Assembly: GCA_900540375.1 (NCBI GenBank)
Contig: UQFS01000011.1
Coordinates: forward strand, 24,729 to 88,728
Direction of reading: 5' to 3'
Source of the DNA: an uncultured Prevotella sp.
GTDB taxonomy: Bacteria > Bacteroidota > Bacteroidia > Bacteroidales > Bacteroidaceae
DNA length: 64,000 bases
Shown here: piece by piece, positions 17,457 to 25,900 of the stretch
Layout: the number at the start of each line of letters is the position of its first letter
Position numbering within the stretch: the first letter of the stretch is position 1
Made by a program: the position numbers and the translations under genes
Notes under the pieces: model-generated
Told to the model about the DNA's origin: nothing
What the model saw: the letters and a program-made list of their open reading frames with translations, nothing else
Database searches by the model: none

Positions 17457-18638
17457 ATGAAATATCTCTTTCATCTCTGTGCCTGTCTGCTGCTGTCGTT
17501 AACAGCACAAGCGCAGGTACAGACTTTCGACTTGTCGCATCAGAACAAGGCGGGCAAGCCGTTCTCGTTCTCCGTGGCAGTGCCGGACGGCAACTATCGT
17601 GTCACGGTTGAGTTGGGCAGCAAGCGCCATGAGGCCAACACGATGGTACGCGCGGAGAGCCGTCGTCTTTTTGTCGAGGACACACCCACAAAGAGGGGTA
17701 AGTTCAAGACCATCTCTTTCGTCGTGAACAAGCGCTCGCCGTATATCTCGGACAAGGAGCGGGTGAAACTCAAACTGCATGAGAAGGACTGTCTCGACTG
17801 GGACGACAGTCTCAACCTGGAGTTCACCGGCCCGCGTCCTGCCGTGCGGCGCATGACGATAGCGCTCGACACGACAGCGGTCACCCTCTTCCTCTGTGGC
17901 AACTCCACTGTCGTGGATCAGCCTTACGACCCCTACGCTTCATGGGGACAGATGATCACACGCTGGATGGGCGACGGCTATGCGGTGTCGAATCACGCTG
18001 AGAGCGGCCTTACCGCTTCTTCGTTCTATTATCAGAATCGTCTCGACAAGATCCTGTCGATGTTGCGTCCGGGCGATTATGTGTTTTGCGAGTTCGGCCA
18101 CAACGACCAAAAGGAGAAAACGCCGGGCAGTGGCGCCTGGTATAACTTCTCCTACATGCTGAAGACCTATATAGATAAGGTGCGGACCAAGGGTGGAAAC
18201 ATCGTCTTTGTCACGCCGACGCAGCGCCGTGCTTTCGATAATAGTCATCTGCATATTCTTGAGACTCACGGCGACTACCCCGATGCCATGCGTGCCGTGG
18301 GCAAGCGAGAGCATGTGCCTGTCATCGAGCTTCACGACATGACGCGCACGTTCTTTGAGTCTCTCGGCTACGAGGGCAGCAAGCGTGCGCTGGTGCACTA
18401 CCCTGCCGGCACGTGGTCCAACCAACCTAAGGCCTTGGCCGACAACACGCACTTCAACCCTTATGGTGCTTACGAGGTTGCCAAGATGGTTGTCATGGGT
18501 ATGAAGGCGCTGAACCTGCCGATGGCTAACGGTCTGCGTGACTGGAAAGACTACGATCCGGCTCATCCCGACGATCCCCAGCTCTTCCGCTGGACACCGT
18601 CGGTACGAGTGGATGTTGTCAAGCCGGACGGGAATTAA
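17457..18638 (+). CDS. Rhamnogalacturonan acetylesterase, SGNH/CE12-like, with N-terminal beta domain
   Basis: A 393-residue protein with a signal peptide ending in TAQAQ. Residues about 20-135 form a beta-rich domain (KAGKPFSFSVAVPDGNYRVT) seen in front of CE12 enzymes. The SGNH domain follows: block I LCGNSTVVDQ, block II in AESGLTASSF, block III FGHNDQKEK and block V DNTHFNPYGA. It is predicted to deacetylate RG-I oligosaccharides in the periplasm. It differs clearly from the tandem esterase upstream, so this locus carries three SGNH domains. It is the last gene of the run, 38 nt after the GH2 gene; the following 900 nt hold repeats and no supported gene. Confidence 0.9.
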   Translation: MKYLFHLCACLLLSLTAQAQVQTFDLSHQNKAGKPFSFSVAVPDGNYRVTVELGSKRHEANTMVRAESRRLFVEDTPTKRGKFKTISFVVNKRSPYISDKERVKLKLHEKDCLDWDDSLNLEFTGPRPAVRRMTIALDTTAVTLFLCGNSTVVDQPYDPYASWGQMITRWMGDGYAVSNHAESGLTASSFYYQNRLDKILSMLRPGDYVFCEFGHNDQKEKTPGSGAWYNFSYMLKTYIDKVRTKGGNIVFVTPTQRRAFDNSHLHILETHGDYPDAMRAVGKREHVPVIELHDMTRTFFESLGYEGSKRALVHYPAGTWSNQPKALADNTHFNPYGAYEVAKMVVMGMKALNLPMANGLRDWKDYDPAHPDDPQLFRWTPSVRVDVVKPDGN

Positions 18639-18673
18639 GGAAGCCTCACCCTCACGGACGGCCCTCCGGCCTT

Positions 18674-18699
18674 ACTCCCCTTCCTTTGGAGGAGGGAGT
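18674..18699. repeat. GC-rich small inverted repeat, copy 1
   Basis: A near-perfect inverted repeat, ACTCCCCTTCC / GGAGGAGGGAGT around a TTT loop, 36 nt after the last RG-I gene. It has no T-run, so it is not a classical terminator, although it may block or stabilise the 3' end. Similar hairpins lie at 27977-27994, 44237-44274 and 45004-45049, suggesting a REP-like family. Confidence 0.6.
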
Positions 18700-18876
18700 G
18701 AACAGAATACCCAAACACCATTTCACGCTACTTGCAGTACGCCTCTCCTGTTTCCGTCACTTTTTTAAGTCTATCGGGTTTCACAATGATGTAGCCTCAG
18801 AATTCACGCTTGATAGGATGTGAGTAAGTACAGCGTTTTCTTTCCTTGCAGAAATTATCTCTTCACAACGGATGAA

Positions 18877-19282
18877 TCTTTACAAAAAGACATCACGGCG
18901 GAGTCGCAATCTGGAGAGCGGGGAAACTTGAAAATGAGGAAAAACAGAGATGAGTTATCCATTTTTATGGTCTGTCGTTGTCAAAGTACCTTTCTGATAC
19001 TGTCAGAAAGGCTTTCTGACCTGGTCAAAGTGCCTTTCTGACTTGGTCAAATTACCGAGATGACAGCATCAGAAAGGCTTTCTGATAGGCGACATCGGCA
19101 ATATTTCATTGTAAAATTGCTGTTTTCTTGGAGGTATCAACACTTTGTGTTTGTAACACTTTGTTTATCAGTATGTTATAAATTCCCCTCAAAATTCGCG
19201 AAATTGAGAGCAACATAGGGGTCGGTTCAAAAAATTGCAAGGAAAAGAGCCGAAAAATGTCAGTTTATTCAACAAATGAGAA
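18877..19282 (+). repeat. Dispersed about 405-bp element, copy 1
   Basis: This stretch aligns along its length, with small indels, to 44564-44968, by eye about three quarters to four fifths identical. Order within it: a conserved start TCTTTACAAAAAGAC; a 108-bp core (about 18979-19086) of five degenerate 22-bp units built on the 8-mer CTTTCTGA and its complement TCAGAAAG, which occur six times here; a conserved ATATTTCATTGTAAAA block; and a 34-bp block (19186-19219) identical in both copies and containing the near-palindrome AATTCGCGAAATT. A frame through the first part (18820-19041) ends LSDLVKVPF in both copies. No transposase is present. It sits between two rightward genes. Function unknown. 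Confidence 0.85.
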
Positions 19283-19517
19283 GTATGGCAGTATGCTGTT
19301 GGAAATCTGCCCATAGGCTCTTGTATGAAAAAGACAGAGTCTTTGTGGAGCAACGCCTTGCAGGAGGCCGGGGGGTAAGAGTGGTAGATGCTTGTATCCG
19401 TTCAGCGACTTGATTTCACAATAATAGCGATGCGCTCAAAGTGGTTTGTATCATGACAATATCATCCTAAAGGCATAGAATCCTTCTTCTAAAGTTGCGC
19501 ATTACAAAATAATTGCG

Positions 19518-19525
19518 TAAGTTTG
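19518..19525 (+). promoter_or_regulatory. -7 box for the AAA-ATPase/nuclease gene
   Basis: TAAGTTTG followed by C matches the TAnnTTTG consensus. It sits 24 nt before the ATG at 19550, leaving a short leader, so this gene probably has its own promoter. Confidence 0.55.
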
Positions 19526-19549
19526 CAATAGAAACAAAATGAACGCACT

Positions 19550-21148
19550 ATGGAGCAGATGATGAGAAAATATCCGGTAGGCATTCAGACCTTCGAGAGA
19601 ATCATTAAAGAGGGTTTTATCTATGTTGACAAGACCGACCTCGTATGGCAAATGTCACACTATGCCACCTTCGTTTTCATGAGCCGCCCCCGCCGCTTTG
19701 GCAAGTCGCTGCTCACGTCGACTTTGGAATCGTATTTCAAAGGTGACCGTGAGTTGTTCGAGGGTTTAAAGATCATGGAGCTTGAGAAGGAATGGACAAA
19801 GTATCCCGTGCTCCATCTCGATCTCAGCGTTGCCAAAGGGCAGGACAGTGCAGAAGATCTCCGCGAGACGCTGATGTGGATGATGGGACCATTAGCAAAA
19901 GTTTTTGGGCGCGAGAGCGATGAGACCACTCCGGGTAAACTGCTCACCGGCCTTATCCACCGTGCGCAGGAGAAAACTGGCAAGCAGGTGGCGGTGATCA
20001 TCGACGAGTATGATGCCCCTCTGCTCGATACCCTCCACGATCAGGCCACGCTCGACGCTATGCGCAAGGTCATGCAGGAGTTCTATGTACCACTCAAAGC
20101 TAACGAGCAGTACCTTAAGTTCTGTTTCATCACCGGCATCACGAAGTTTTCGCAGCTGAGCATCTTCTCTACCATTAACAACTTGAAGAATGTGTCCTTG
20201 CTACCAAAGTTTGCCACCATCTGCGGATTTACCGAGCATGAGGTACAGACTGTTTTCAAAGAGGACATCTGCGAAATGGCCAAAGACTTCAAACTAACCC
20301 CGGAGGAGATGTACGCCAAGATCAAGTTCAAATACGACGGCTACCATTTCGCCGGCGATGCTGAGGCCGTTTTCAATCCTTTCAGTCTGCTCAATGCCTT
20401 AGGCGATCGATTGCTGAAGAACTACTGGTTTGCCTCTGGTACGCCGACCTTCCTCATCAAGCAGATGCAGCACTTCCATACCGACATCACCTCGCTCGAT
20501 TCGCTCGATGTGCCCGAGTCGGCCTTCGACCAGCCCACAGAGAATATGAAAAATGCTCTGCCGCTGCTCTATCAGAGTGGCTACCTCACTATCAAGGACT
20601 ACGACCCCGACATCCAATCCTATCATCTGGCCATCCCCAACCAGGAGGTGAGAGTGGGCTACGTCAACGGACTGTTGCCTACGTACACAGGCTTGGACAG
20701 TGGCGACGTTCAGTTAGGCTTTGCCGCCAAGTTCTGGAAAGCTCTGAAGCAGGGCGACATCGACTTGGCCATGGGCCATATGCAGGCTTACCTCGCCGGC
20801 ATCCCTTATGTCGAGGGCTTCAAGCAGAAACTCGCTGAGGCTGCTACGAAAGAGGGCTTCTATGAGTATACCTTCTATCTTATCTTTTCCATGCTCAACG
20901 TCTACGTGCGTACGCAGGTGAAGGTGGCGGGCGGCCGTGTGGATATGGTCATCTTTATGCCCGATGCCATCTACGTCATGGAGTTGAAGATGGGCGATAC
21001 GGCGCGTCATGCCCTCGAGCAGATTGATGCTCGTGGCTATGCCAATCCCTATCTCACCGACGGCCGGCGGGTGGTAAAAGTCGGCATACGCTTCGATGCC
21101 GACAAGCACACGGTGGATGAGTGGGAGGTGGACACTGGACAGTCTTAA
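19550..21148 (+). CDS. AAA-ATPase-like protein with C-terminal PD-(D/E)XK nuclease-type domain
   Basis: A 532-residue cytoplasmic protein. The N-terminus (RKYPVGIQTFERIIKEGFIY, VDKTDLVW) and the P-loop-like RPRRFGKSLL near residue 50 are typical of the AAA-ATPase_like family (PF09820). A second ATPase signature, VIIDEYDAPLLD, is near residue 150. The C-terminal 100 residues fit the PD-(D/E)XK group PF08011: VAGGRVDMVIFMPDAIYVMELKMG has the Asp and ExK pattern of the nuclease core. Such proteins are common and often multi-copy in Prevotella and Bacteroides genomes; their role is not established. Nuclease or mobile/defence roles are guesses. It stands alone with its own -7 box and a strong shared terminator, directly after the repeat element. 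Confidence 0.88.
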   Translation: MEQMMRKYPVGIQTFERIIKEGFIYVDKTDLVWQMSHYATFVFMSRPRRFGKSLLTSTLESYFKGDRELFEGLKIMELEKEWTKYPVLHLDLSVAKGQDSAEDLRETLMWMMGPLAKVFGRESDETTPGKLLTGLIHRAQEKTGKQVAVIIDEYDAPLLDTLHDQATLDAMRKVMQEFYVPLKANEQYLKFCFITGITKFSQLSIFSTINNLKNVSLLPKFATICGFTEHEVQTVFKEDICEMAKDFKLTPEEMYAKIKFKYDGYHFAGDAEAVFNPFSLLNALGDRLLKNYWFASGTPTFLIKQMQHFHTDITSLDSLDVPESAFDQPTENMKNALPLLYQSGYLTIKDYDPDIQSYHLAIPNQEVRVGYVNGLLPTYTGLDSGDVQLGFAAKFWKALKQGDIDLAMGHMQAYLAGIPYVEGFKQKLAEAATKEGFYEYTFYLIFSMLNVYVRTQVKVAGGRVDMVIFMPDAIYVMELKMGDTARHALEQIDARGYANPYLTDGRRVVKVGIRFDADKHTVDEWEVDTGQS

Positions 21149-21316
21149 AGCAAGATGCGCAAGGAATAGTAAAAAACGTCCCGCATGTTGCCGACTCCTT
21201 TCGTTTCCATTATCTTTGCAAACGGGAACTAATAAGTCTCTCCTCATACTTCACGAGATCGTAGCCTTTGATCTGTATCACGATCGGGTGGGACGTGCTT
21301 CGATGCTAATGATAAA

Positions 21317-21361
21317 GGGGGATCAACTCGGACATTGACAACTGATCCGAGTTTATCCCCC
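21317..21361. terminator. Bidirectional terminator between converging genes
   Basis: A 16-bp stem (GGGGGATCAACTCGGA at 21317-21332 against TCCGAGTTTATCCCCC at 21346-21361, one C/T mismatch) lies between the AAA-ATPase gene (+) and gltD (-). On the plus strand it is followed by CCCTTGTTTT and on the minus strand by TTTATC, so it can serve both. Confidence 0.8.
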
Positions 21362-21422
21362 CCCTTGTTTTCGCTCAATGCGATATGGCAATTGAAGAGT
21401 TTTGTACTCTGTTGAGGCAAGT

Positions 21423-22853
21423 CTACTTCAGCAATTTGTCGACTTTCTCAGCCACTTCCTTACCGCTGGCCATGGCACGCACCACGAGGCTGGCACCTGA
21501 GGCTGCGTCACCGGCAACGAAGACGTTGGCGGGGAACTGCGGCTGTTGCGGACGGAGAAAGCCCATAGCCAAGAGCACCATCTCGGCAGGGATGATCTCA
21601 GGGTCTTTAGCGGGCTTCATCAGCGGGCGGCCACCCTCGGGATTAGGCACCCATGTGATCTCCTGCACCTTCATGCCGGTGAGCTTTCCGTTCTTGCCGA
21701 GGAACTCCAGTGAGTTGATGTTCCAACGGCGTACGCAACCTTCCTCATGGGAGGATGTCGTCTTCAGCGTACGCGGCCAGTTCGGCCATGGGTTCTTCGG
21801 ATCGTCGGGACCCACCGGCGGCTTCGGCATGATCTCGATCTGCGTCACGCTCTTAGCACCCTGGCGGTGAGCTGTACCGATACAGTCGGAACCGGTGTCA
21901 CCACCACCGATGACCAGCACGTTCTTGCCTTTGGCGTTGACAAGTTCTTCACGGCCGAACTCCTGTCCGGCGAGCTCACGGTTTTGCTGCGAGAGCATCT
22001 CCAGTGCGAAGTACACACCTTTGAGGTCGCGTCCGGGAATCTTCAGGTCGCGGGCTGTCGGCGTACCGGTGGCGATGACCACGGCGTCGTAGTCTGCACT
22101 GAGCTTGTCGACGGTGATTGTCTTGTCCTTGCCGAGTGTCGGGTCGTTCTGAATGTTGGCAGCGATCTCGCCCTTGTCGTCAGCGCTCTTCTTCTTAGTG
22201 TCTACGAGCTTCACGCCAAACTCAAAGACGATGCCCTCCTCGCGCAGCAGTTTGATGCGGCGGTCGATGATCGACTTGTTGAGCTTGAAGTTAGGAATGC
22301 CATAGCGAAGCAAACCGCCGGCGTCCTCACGTGCGTCGTAGACGGTCACCGTGTAGCCCTTTTGGTTGAGACGTGTGGCAGCAGTCAGTCCGGCAGGACC
22401 GGCACCGACGACAGCCACCTTCTTGCCGTTGCGCTCAGGCACGTGTGGCTTGACATAATCCTCACCGAAGGCGTGCTCGATGATGGCGGCCTCGTCCTCT
22501 CGGTTGGTTGTCGGCTCGTGCTCCATGAGGTTGAGCACGCAGGCCTTCTCGCAGAGTGCCGGGCAGATGCGGCCGGTGAACTCAGGGAAGTCGTTGGTCT
22601 CGGTCAGCAACTCATAGGCCAGCTGCCAGTCGCCGCGGTAGAGGGCGTCGTTCCACTCTGGCGGTTTGTTGCCAATAGGACAAGCCCAGTGGCAGAAAGG
22701 CACACCGCAGTCCATGCAGCGGCTTGCCTGCAGTCGGCGGTCATTACTGTTCAGTGTCTGCTCCACTTCGCCGAAGTCGTGGATGCGGTCATGTATAGGG
22801 CGGTAGCCGGCTTCCTTGCGCTCCACCTCTAAAAATCCTCTTGGATTACCCAT
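21423..22853 (-). CDS. gltD: Glutamate synthase small subunit
   Basis: This 476-residue protein has all marks of the NADPH-dependent GltD beta subunit. The N-terminal cysteine cluster RCMDCGVPFCHWACPIGNK binds Fe-S centres. The FAD-binding VVGAGPAGLTAA motif is near residue 150, and a second dinucleotide motif, VIGGGDTGSDC, near residue 310 binds NADPH. It passes electrons from NADPH to the large subunit, which makes two glutamates from 2-oxoglutarate and glutamine. It is the second gene of the gltB-gltD operon, separated from gltB by 112 nt that hold a long hairpin. Length is normal for the family. Confidence 0.96.
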   Translation of the reverse strand: MGNPRGFLEVERKEAGYRPIHDRIHDFGEVEQTLNSNDRRLQASRCMDCGVPFCHWACPIGNKPPEWNDALYRGDWQLAYELLTETNDFPEFTGRICPALCEKACVLNLMEHEPTTNREDEAAIIEHAFGEDYVKPHVPERNGKKVAVVGAGPAGLTAATRLNQKGYTVTVYDAREDAGGLLRYGIPNFKLNKSIIDRRIKLLREEGIVFEFGVKLVDTKKKSADDKGEIAANIQNDPTLGKDKTITVDKLSADYDAVVIATGTPTARDLKIPGRDLKGVYFALEMLSQQNRELAGQEFGREELVNAKGKNVLVIGGGDTGSDCIGTAHRQGAKSVTQIEIMPKPPVGPDDPKNPWPNWPRTLKTTSSHEEGCVRRWNINSLEFLGKNGKLTGMKVQEITWVPNPEGGRPLMKPAKDPEIIPAEMVLLAMGFLRPQQPQFPANVFVAGDAASGASLVVRAMASGKEVAEKVDKLLK

Positions 22854-22900
22854 AATCTTCTTAATGTTGAATGTTCAATGTTGAATGTTGAGTTGTTCTC

Positions 22901-22964
22901 AATGTTGAATGTTGAATGATGAATGTTGTAATAAGTCAACATTCATCATTCATCATTCATCATT
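22901..22964 (-). repeat. Long gltB-gltD intercistronic hairpin built of AATGTTGA/CATCATT repeats
   Basis: 22901-22928 pairs with 22937-22964 over 28 bp with only two T-T mismatches, around an 8-nt loop. The stem begins one nucleotide after the gltB stop codon (minus strand). The arms are made of short tandem units (AATGTTGA, AATGATGA; complements CATCATT, CAACATT). The same simple repeat appears shortly before the ATG at 8397. It is likely to affect gltB mRNA stability or gltD expression; that role is inference. Confidence 0.85.
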
Positions 22965-22965
22965 C

Positions 22966-25900
22966 TTAGTAGTCTCTCTGCATGTCGGCGATCTTCTGCT
23001 GGAGCTTCTTGACCTGCTCTTCCTGCAGCACACGCTTGTATTCGATAGGCACTACCTGGATGAACTCCTCGACGTAGTGGTTCCAGTCGTCGAGCATCGT
23101 GCGGGCGAGCTTCGAGCCAGTGTAGAGATAGTGCTGGCGGATGAGCTCATGGAGTTCCTTGCGGTAGGTGGTCTCCTCCACGAGGTTGATCTCCACCATG
23201 TCCATGTTGCAGAAGTAGTCGAAGTTGTGGTTCTTGTCCCAGACGTAAGCCACACCACCACTCATACCGGCAGCGAAGTTACGGCCCGTAGGACCGAGAA
23301 CGACAACGCGCCCACCTGTCATGTACTCACAGCAGTGGTCACCGGCACCCTCCACGACAGCGATGGCACCCGAGTTTCGCACGGCGAAGCGCTCACCAAC
23401 CTGACCGTTGATATACAGCTCACCGGAGGTGGCACCATACAGACCGGTGTTGCCGGCGATGATGTTGTCCTCAGCCTCGAAGTTACTGCGGATCGGAGGC
23501 AGGATAGAGACGCGGCCACCGGAGAGACCCTTGCCGAAGTAGTCATTGGTCTCGCCCTCAAGCTTGAAGCTCACACCATGAACGAGGAATGCACCGAAGC
23601 TCTGACCGGCAGAACCCTTGAACTTGATGTTGATCGTGTCGTCGGGCAGTCCTTCCTCACCGTATTTCGTAGCGATGAGTCCGCTGAGCATGGTACCCAC
23701 GGCACGGTTGGTGTTGCGGATAGCATAGTCGAGGTTGATCTCTTCCTTCTTCTCGATGGCGTTTTGTGCGCTGGCGATGATCTGCTGGTCGAGGAGATCG
23801 TGGATTTCGTGATCCTGCAGCTTGGTGCAGTAGAGCGATGAGTCGCCGGTCTCGCGGTGGAGCAGGTTGGAGAAGTCGAGGCTCTTCCACTTAGCCACCG
23901 TCTCCTCGTTGACATTGGCCTCCTCAGCCTTGATATCACGCGGCACGATGAGCTCGGTGTGACCGACAATCTCGTTGAGTGAGGTATAGCCCATCTCGGC
24001 GAGGTATTCACGTACCTCCTGGGCGATGAACTTCATATAGTTGACTACGTTGTGGTAGCTGCCCTGGAAGTGTGCGCGCAGTTTCGGATCCTGCGTAGCC
24101 ACGCCCATCGGACAGGTGTTCTGCGAGCACTTGCGCATCATCACGCAGCCCAAGGTGATCAGTGCGGAAGTACCGAAGCCGAACTCCTCAGCACCGAGCA
24201 GTGACATGAGGATGACGTCGAGACCTGTCTTCAGCTGGCCGTCGACTTGCAGACGGGCCAGAGAGCGCAGTCCGTTGCGGACGAGCGTCTGCTGTGTCTC
24301 GGCAATACCGATCTCAGGGGAGATACCTGCGAAGCGCATACTGCTGGCAGGACTTGCACCCGTACCACCCTCGGCACCGGAGATGACGACGAGGTCGGCC
24401 TTAGCCTTCACCACGCCGGCAGCGATGGTACCCACGCCGCTCTCGGCGACGAGCTTCACAGAGATGGCAGCCTTCGGGTTGACATTCTTCAAGTCGAAGA
24501 TGAGCTGCTTGAGGTCCTCGATGGAGTAGATGTCGTGATGAGGCGGTGGAGAGATGAGCGAGATGCCCGGAATGGAGTGACGTGTCTTGGCGATGATCTC
24601 GTTGACCTTGTAGCCGGGCAGCTGACCGCCCTCACCGGGCTTGGCACCCTGCGTCACCTTGATCTGAATCTCCTCAGCATTGACGAGATATTCCGTGGTG
24701 ACACCGAAACGTCCGGAAGCCACCTGCTTGGTCTTACTGCTCAGGCTGATGCCGTCGACAGTGCCGGAGTAGCGGTCACGGTCTTCACCGCCCTCACCGG
24801 TGTTGCTGCGTGCGCCGAGGGCGTTCATGGCCAGAGCCAAAGCCTCGTGAGCCTCCTTGCTCAGTGCGCCGAAGCTCATGGCGCCGGTGACGAAATGCTT
24901 GACGATGCTCTCGACGGGCTCCACCTTATTAATATCTATCGGGTTGCGCTTGAAGTCGAGGAAGTCGCGGACGAAGATCGGCTCCTTCTTGTGGTCGACA
25001 AGATTGGAGAATTTCTTGAAGAGCTCATAGTTGCCTGTGCGCGTAGCGAGCTGTAGGGTAGCGATGGTCTCGGGGTTCCAGGCGTGGTCGATGCCGTCCT
25101 TGCGCCAGTGGAACTGTCCGAGGTTCTTCAGTGGCAGTTCGATGTGGAGCGTCTCTTCCTCTTTCTCAGTGACTACGGCGGCCTTGTGGAAGCGCAGCTG
25201 ATCGCGGGCGATGGTGTCGAGACCGATACCGCCGATGCTGCTCGTGTCGGTGCCGAAGTAAGCTTTCAGCAGACCCTGAGACAGACCGACGGCTTCGAAG
25301 ATCTGAGCGCCGCGGTAAGAACGGATCGTGGAAATGCCCATCTTGGCCATAATTTTGAACAGACCTTTCTTCACGGCCTTGATATAGTTGGCCTCGGCCG
25401 TTGCGTAGTTCTCCTGGATCTTGCCCTTCTTCACCAAGTCGTCGAGGACGGCGTAGGTCATGTAAGGACAGAGGGCGGAAGCACCGTAGCCGAGGAGCAG
25501 GGCAGCGTGCATCACCTCGCGGATCTCACCGCTCTCCACGATCAGCGCGGTCTGTACACGCTTACCCACATTGATCAGGTAGTGGTGCACGGCGCTCACG
25601 GCGAGCAACGACGGGATGGCGATGTGCTTGTCGTCGATGTCGCGGTCGGAGAGGATGATATAGTTATATCCGTCGTCAACACTCTGCTCAGCGTCGTGGC
25701 AGAGGCGGTCGATAGCCTCGTGGAGACGCTCGCCACCCATGGTCGGATCAGCGGGAGCCTCGAAAGTCATGCTGAGCTTGCGGGTGTTGAAGCCTTTATA
25801 GCGAATGTTACAAAGAATGTCGAGTTGAGCGTTGGTCAGAATCGGGTGGGGCAGACGCACCATCTTGCAGTTGGTCTCGTCGGGGTTGAGGATACCCGTG

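Noticed and set aside
18979..19088. A possible CRISPR array from the 22-bp units
   Set aside because: The units are contiguous, degenerate and palindromic with no unique spacers between them, and no cas gene is present.
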